NCBI GenBank assembly: GCA_002377585.1
Contig: DFQC01000039.1
Location: forward strand, 1,504 to 25,203
Direction of reading: 5' to 3'
Length of the DNA: 23,700 bases
Source of the DNA: Anaerolineales bacterium UBA3499
Lineage (GTDB): Bacteria > Chloroflexota > Anaerolineae > Anaerolineales > UBA11657
Positions within the stretch are counted from its first letter, which is position 1, and each line of letters starts with the position of its first letter. Made by a program: the position numbers and the translations under genes. This document shows positions 22,770-23,700 of this stretch, one piece after another. A model generated the notes under the pieces. It was not told the origin of the DNA. It was given only the letters and a program-made list of their open reading frames with translations, and did not search any database.

Positions 22770-23579
22770 TCAATCAGCATCTTCACCATCCAACTCCGGA
22801 CTAAAAGCTTCAATAGCACTGTCATCCCAATCACCCAATCTAACAATCTCGATATCTCCAAATGCCTCTGACTGTTCCGCTTTTACCATATTCCTTCGCG
22901 CGAGCTCAAGGATACCCAAAAATGTGGCGATAATTTCGGTTTTAGTCTTGTTTTGATTACCCCGTTTCAGTAGCGCAAAAAAACTGACCCTAATTCTACG
23001 ACGTAACGATGCAGCTATCTTATTGATACTACCTCTAACTGTTATACGTGGCCTGCCAACGAGATCCGATACCGAACGAGGCTTCTCGATTGGACGTGAT
23101 AACACATCAGCCATTGCAACTCTAAGGTCATACAGTTCAATACCAGACAAATCTACTGTTTTTACAACGACTACAGGCGCAGCTATCCTCAGAAAAGTTC
23201 GTAAACCTTGCACCTGCCGAGAGTCTAACCATTCGGACTTATCTTTGAACTTTTTATACATTCGGAGCTGTTTTGCTAATTCTTCACCAGGGTCAATTTC
23301 AGTTATACCAATTTCCGGAGGTTTAGGTAAAAGCGCTTGCGACTTAATTAGTACCAATCTTGCCGCAAGTACAAGAAAATCAGCCAATCCTTCAACGCGT
23401 CTCTCCCTAAGTTCAGTCATTTTTTTCAAGTATTGGTCTGTCACTTGGCTTAGAGACACCTGGGTAATATCCAGTTCCTCGCGCTCAATTAAGCGGAGCA
23501 ATAAATCAAGAGGCCCTGAAAATACCGGAACCGATATGGAATACGGAGTTTGAAGCATTATAATAATGGATGATACCAT
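22770..23579 (-). CDS. scpA: ScpA, segregation and condensation protein A
   Basis: A 269-residue kleisin of the Smc-ScpAB chromosome condensation complex. The N-terminal signature is clear: VFSGPLDLLLRLIEREELDITQVSLSQVTDQYL, shown here as two parts around residues 18-33 and 34-50, followed by FLVLAARLVLIKSQALLP. The C-terminal winged-helix end contains TFLGILELARRNMVKAEQSEAFGDIEIVR. This ORF starts at ATG 23579, but ATG 23558 (residue 8) gives a leader closer to other ScpA proteins, and neither has a ribosome-binding site. scpB, often the next gene, is not downstream here; a nitrilase-type gene follows after about 90 bases. The divergent initiator tRNA lies upstream. Confidence 0.93.
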   Translation of the reverse strand: MVSSIIIMLQTPYSISVPVFSGPLDLLLRLIEREELDITQVSLSQVTDQYLKKMTELRERRVEGLADFLVLAARLVLIKSQALLPKPPEIGITEIDPGEELAKQLRMYKKFKDKSEWLDSRQVQGLRTFLRIAAPVVVVKTVDLSGIELYDLRVAMADVLSRPIEKPRSVSDLVGRPRITVRGSINKIAASLRRRIRVSFFALLKRGNQNKTKTEIIATFLGILELARRNMVKAEQSEAFGDIEIVRLGDWDDSAIEAFSPELDGEDAD

Positions 23580-23612
23580 GTGTTCTATTTATGGGACATA
23601 CACCCAGGGAGT

Positions 23613-23641
23613 TTGACTAAGTGACCTTCATATGCTAAACT
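23613..23641 (+). promoter_or_regulatory. Promoter of the initiator tRNA gene
   Basis: TTGACT at 23613-23618 and TAAACT at 23636-23641 are separated by 17 bases. The -10 is preceded by TGC, which also makes it an extended -10. Transcription would begin near 23648, six bases before the mature tRNA 5' end. Confidence 0.65.
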
Positions 23642-23653
23642 GCTGCCACATAT

Positions 23654-23700
23654 TGCGGGGTAGAGCAGTGGCAGCTCGTCGGGCTCATAACCCGGAGGTC
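23654..23700 (+). tRNA. Initiator tRNA-Met (CAT), 5' part, cut by the window end
   Basis: The last 47 bases fold as the first two arms of a tRNA: acceptor strand TGCGGGG, T8-A9, D arm GAGC...GCTC, and anticodon arm TCGGG-CTCATAA-CCCGG with anticodon CAT. Three consecutive G-C pairs next to the anticodon loop are the hallmark of bacterial initiator tRNA-fMet and bind it to the ribosomal P site. The 3' half is outside the window. The first base is T, whereas E. coli has C, where a mismatch at 1-72 marks the initiator. Confidence 0.9.

Noticed and set aside
23023..23553. Open frame of 176 codons antisense to scpA
   Set aside because: scpA is certain; the other strand is low-complexity Ser/Arg-rich and shows no motif.
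1..23700. Mobile element, prophage, CRISPR array or defence island
   Set aside because: I found no transposase, integrase, phage gene, regularly spaced repeats or known defence domains; genes are housekeeping or metabolic.

Overview
The window reads as ordinary chromosome of a free-living bacterium with fairly AT-rich DNA. The gene set (an SUF operon ordered sufC-B-D-S-U, an FhaA-type DUF3662/FHA protein, ScpA, a selenocysteine-containing SelD, a flavin monooxygenase, and tandem DinB-fold paralogs) suggests a member of Chloroflexota, perhaps of the marine SAR202/Dehalococcoidia type. This placement is inferred from gene content only. I see no insertion sequence, phage gene, CRISPR array or rRNA.

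Layout. (1) 1-5127: a sugar/nucleoside catabolic block. The first 62 bases hold the N-terminus of a ROK-family sugar kinase on the minus strand. Divergent from it run a two-domain SIS protein, two PfkB-family kinases and two uridine-phosphorylase-like proteins, the last pair nearly touching. Together they look like a pathway that splits a nucleoside (or related ribosyl compound) by phosphorolysis and processes the sugar phosphate. (2) 5188-11792, minus strand: an iron-sulfur assembly operon, read as J-domain-like/SH3 membrane protein, then sufC, sufB, sufD, sufS, sufU and a small Rieske ferredoxin. A MIP18/DUF59 (SufT-like) gene diverges from it at 11909 behind a near-consensus promoter. A terminator-shaped hairpin with a U-tract sits between sufB and sufD. 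(3) 12261-15224, minus strand: selD, whose true N-terminus contains an in-frame TGA (Sec26) followed by a SECIS-like hairpin, and a SnoaL-like/flavin monooxygenase fusion. (4) 15247-16459: two FHA-domain genes, divergent from the monooxygenase across only 22 bases that carry a palindromic -10 element. (5) 16521-21078: a pentapeptide-repeat gene, three DinB-fold genes in a row, an amidase, a small ABM-like protein and a fourth DinB-fold gene. (6) 21163-23700: a scramblase-family protein, a nitrilase-superfamily hydrolase, scpA, and the start of an initiator tRNA with its promoter, cut by the window edge.

How the parts connect. Region 2 builds Fe-S clusters on SufBCD, with SufS/SufU mobilising sulfur and the SufT-like protein probably helping maturation. 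SelD makes selenophosphate, and its own Sec codon implies that SelA, SelB and tRNA-Sec are encoded elsewhere in the genome. The strongest new observations are the Sec-containing SelD with its hairpin, the paired kinase/phosphorylase cluster, the internal terminator in the suf operon, the bidirectional promoter predicted to give two leaderless mRNAs, and the fourfold DinB expansion. No stretch without a gene exceeds about 200 bases.
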